NCBI GenBank assembly: GCA_049421205.1
Contig: JBMSMQ010000040.1
Span: forward strand, 1 to 6,637
DNA length: 6,637 nucleotides
Direction of reading: 5' to 3'
From: JAFMIT01 sp049421205
GTDB lineage: Bacteria > Actinomycetota > Actinomycetes > S36-B12 > UBA5976
The notes beneath the pieces were generated by a model. That model did no database searches. It was not told the origin of the DNA and worked only from the letters and a program-made list of their open reading frames with translations. Shown here piece after piece: positions 6,345 through 6,637 of this stretch; the first letter of the stretch is position 1, and each line of letters opens with the position of its first letter. The position numbers and the translations under genes are program-made.

Positions 6345-6360
6345 TGAGTCCGGGGACTCA
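6345..6360. repeat. perfect short inverted repeat in the rho leader
   Basis: TGAGTCCGGGGACTCA: arms TGAGTC and GACTCA are perfectly complementary around a four-base CGGG; a seventh pair is possible with a two-base loop. In RNA read on the minus strand it sits about 32 nt before the rho start codon. No U-run follows, so it is not a classical intrinsic terminator. It could be a leader hairpin involved in rho autoregulation, an operator, or chance. Confidence 0.5.
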
Positions 6361-6382
6361 GAACTACCTATTCGGTGTGAGA

Positions 6383-6391
6383 AGCATAGCA
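6383..6391 (-). promoter_or_regulatory. candidate extended -10 promoter of rho
   Basis: Minus-strand TGCTATGCT combines a TGn extension with TATGCT (four of six matches to TATAAT). Initiation about seven bases downstream would give a leader of roughly 60 nt that contains the inverted repeat at 6345-6360. No good -35 box is visible upstream. Weak, position-based call; rho could also be read through from the upstream gene. Confidence 0.3.
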
Positions 6392-6431
6392 AGACTTCAA
6401 GCAGGCTAATAATTGACCCGCCTACTCCCTA

Positions 6432-6637
6432 CTACTGCCCGAAATATGCTCGATTTAGAGTCTCAAGGTCAATCTTCTTCATTTCTAGCATTGCCTTCGT
6501 GGCTCGCTCTGCCCCAGCTTTGTCCTCACCATTGAGGTAATTAAGCATCTCTGGTGAAGTCACTTGCCAAGAGATTCCGAACTTATCGATAAGCCATCCA
6601 CACTGACTTTCTTCACCACCATCTGCTGTCAAGAGTG
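6432..6637 (-). CDS. PhnB/YjdN-like VOC (glyoxalase-fold) family protein, C-terminal part; 5' end off the window
   Basis: The last 67 residues and stop of a gene that enters from the right edge. The visible part contains DGGEESQCGWLIDKFGISWQ followed, 25 residues on, by AMLEMKKIDLETLN, both hallmarks of the PhnB/YjdN group (the domain once labelled 3-demethylubiquinone-9 3-methyltransferase, now placed in the vicinal-oxygen-chelate superfamily). These small dimeric cytoplasmic proteins mostly have no proven reaction, so no substrate is assigned. The reading frame stays open to the window edge with no convincing start; a TTG at 6632 lies inside the conserved motif region and is not the true start. 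The gene ends 119 nt before rho on the same strand with no U-tailed terminator between, so read-through into rho is possible. Family call good; function unknown. Confidence 0.82.
   Translation of the reverse strand, partial: LLTADGGEESQCGWLIDKFGISWQVTSPEMLNYLNGEDKAGAERATKAMLEMKKIDLETLNRAYFGQ

Larger units (their letters stand above)
6313..6431. other. spacer between the VOC gene and rho
   Basis: A 119-nt region with no coding potential that I can defend. It holds the rho ribosome binding site, a candidate extended -10 and one short perfect inverted repeat. I see no tRNA-like fold and no intrinsic terminator. Autoregulation of rho through its leader is known in several bacteria, so this spacer is the natural place for it here, but the sequence alone does not show it. 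Confidence 0.5.

Noticed and set aside
6413..6440. TTGACC on the plus strand as a rightward -35 box
   Set aside because: There is no rightward gene downstream and no matching -10 at a suitable distance.

Overview
The window looks like chromosome of a moderate- to low-GC actinobacterium. The main reason is the complete Rho factor at its right end, whose core wording (SGRILSGGVDS, LYPPKKFFGAARNIE, LYPQERLRLE) is the actinobacterial type, together with a membrane-anchored CDP-glycerol glycerophosphotransferase-family protein of an actinobacterial kind. The small spacers, overlapping genes and short Rho insert fit a streamlined genome, possibly a planktonic lineage such as Nanopelagicales. That placement is inference from sequence style only.

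Layout from left to right. Positions 1-2576 hold a three-gene minus-strand operon read leftwards: an IspD/TarI-type cytidylyltransferase, an SDR reductase overlapping its 3' end, and a polyol-phosphate polymerase that runs off the left edge. Together they look like a CDP-ribitol supply plus polymerisation module for a poly(ribitol phosphate) teichoic acid or similar surface polymer. A 99-bp divergent spacer (2577-2675) follows and contains a perfect G-quadruplex motif on the minus strand. Next come two plus-strand paralogous sulfotransferase-like genes (2676-3818 and 3815-4897) joined by an ATGA overlap. Their end meets the end of rho tail-to-tail on a shared TTAA. Rho (4894-6312, minus) is preceded by a 119-nt leader/spacer with a small perfect hairpin. 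The 3' part of a PhnB/YjdN-like VOC gene (6432-6637, minus) enters from the right edge.

The most interesting reading is that the divergent sulfotransferase pair decorates the polymer made by the left-hand operon, which would give a sulfated teichoic-acid-like wall polymer. The enzyme families are well supported; the joint pathway is a hypothesis. I saw no tRNA, rRNA, CRISPR, insertion sequence or phage feature, and no gene-free stretch longer than 120 bases.
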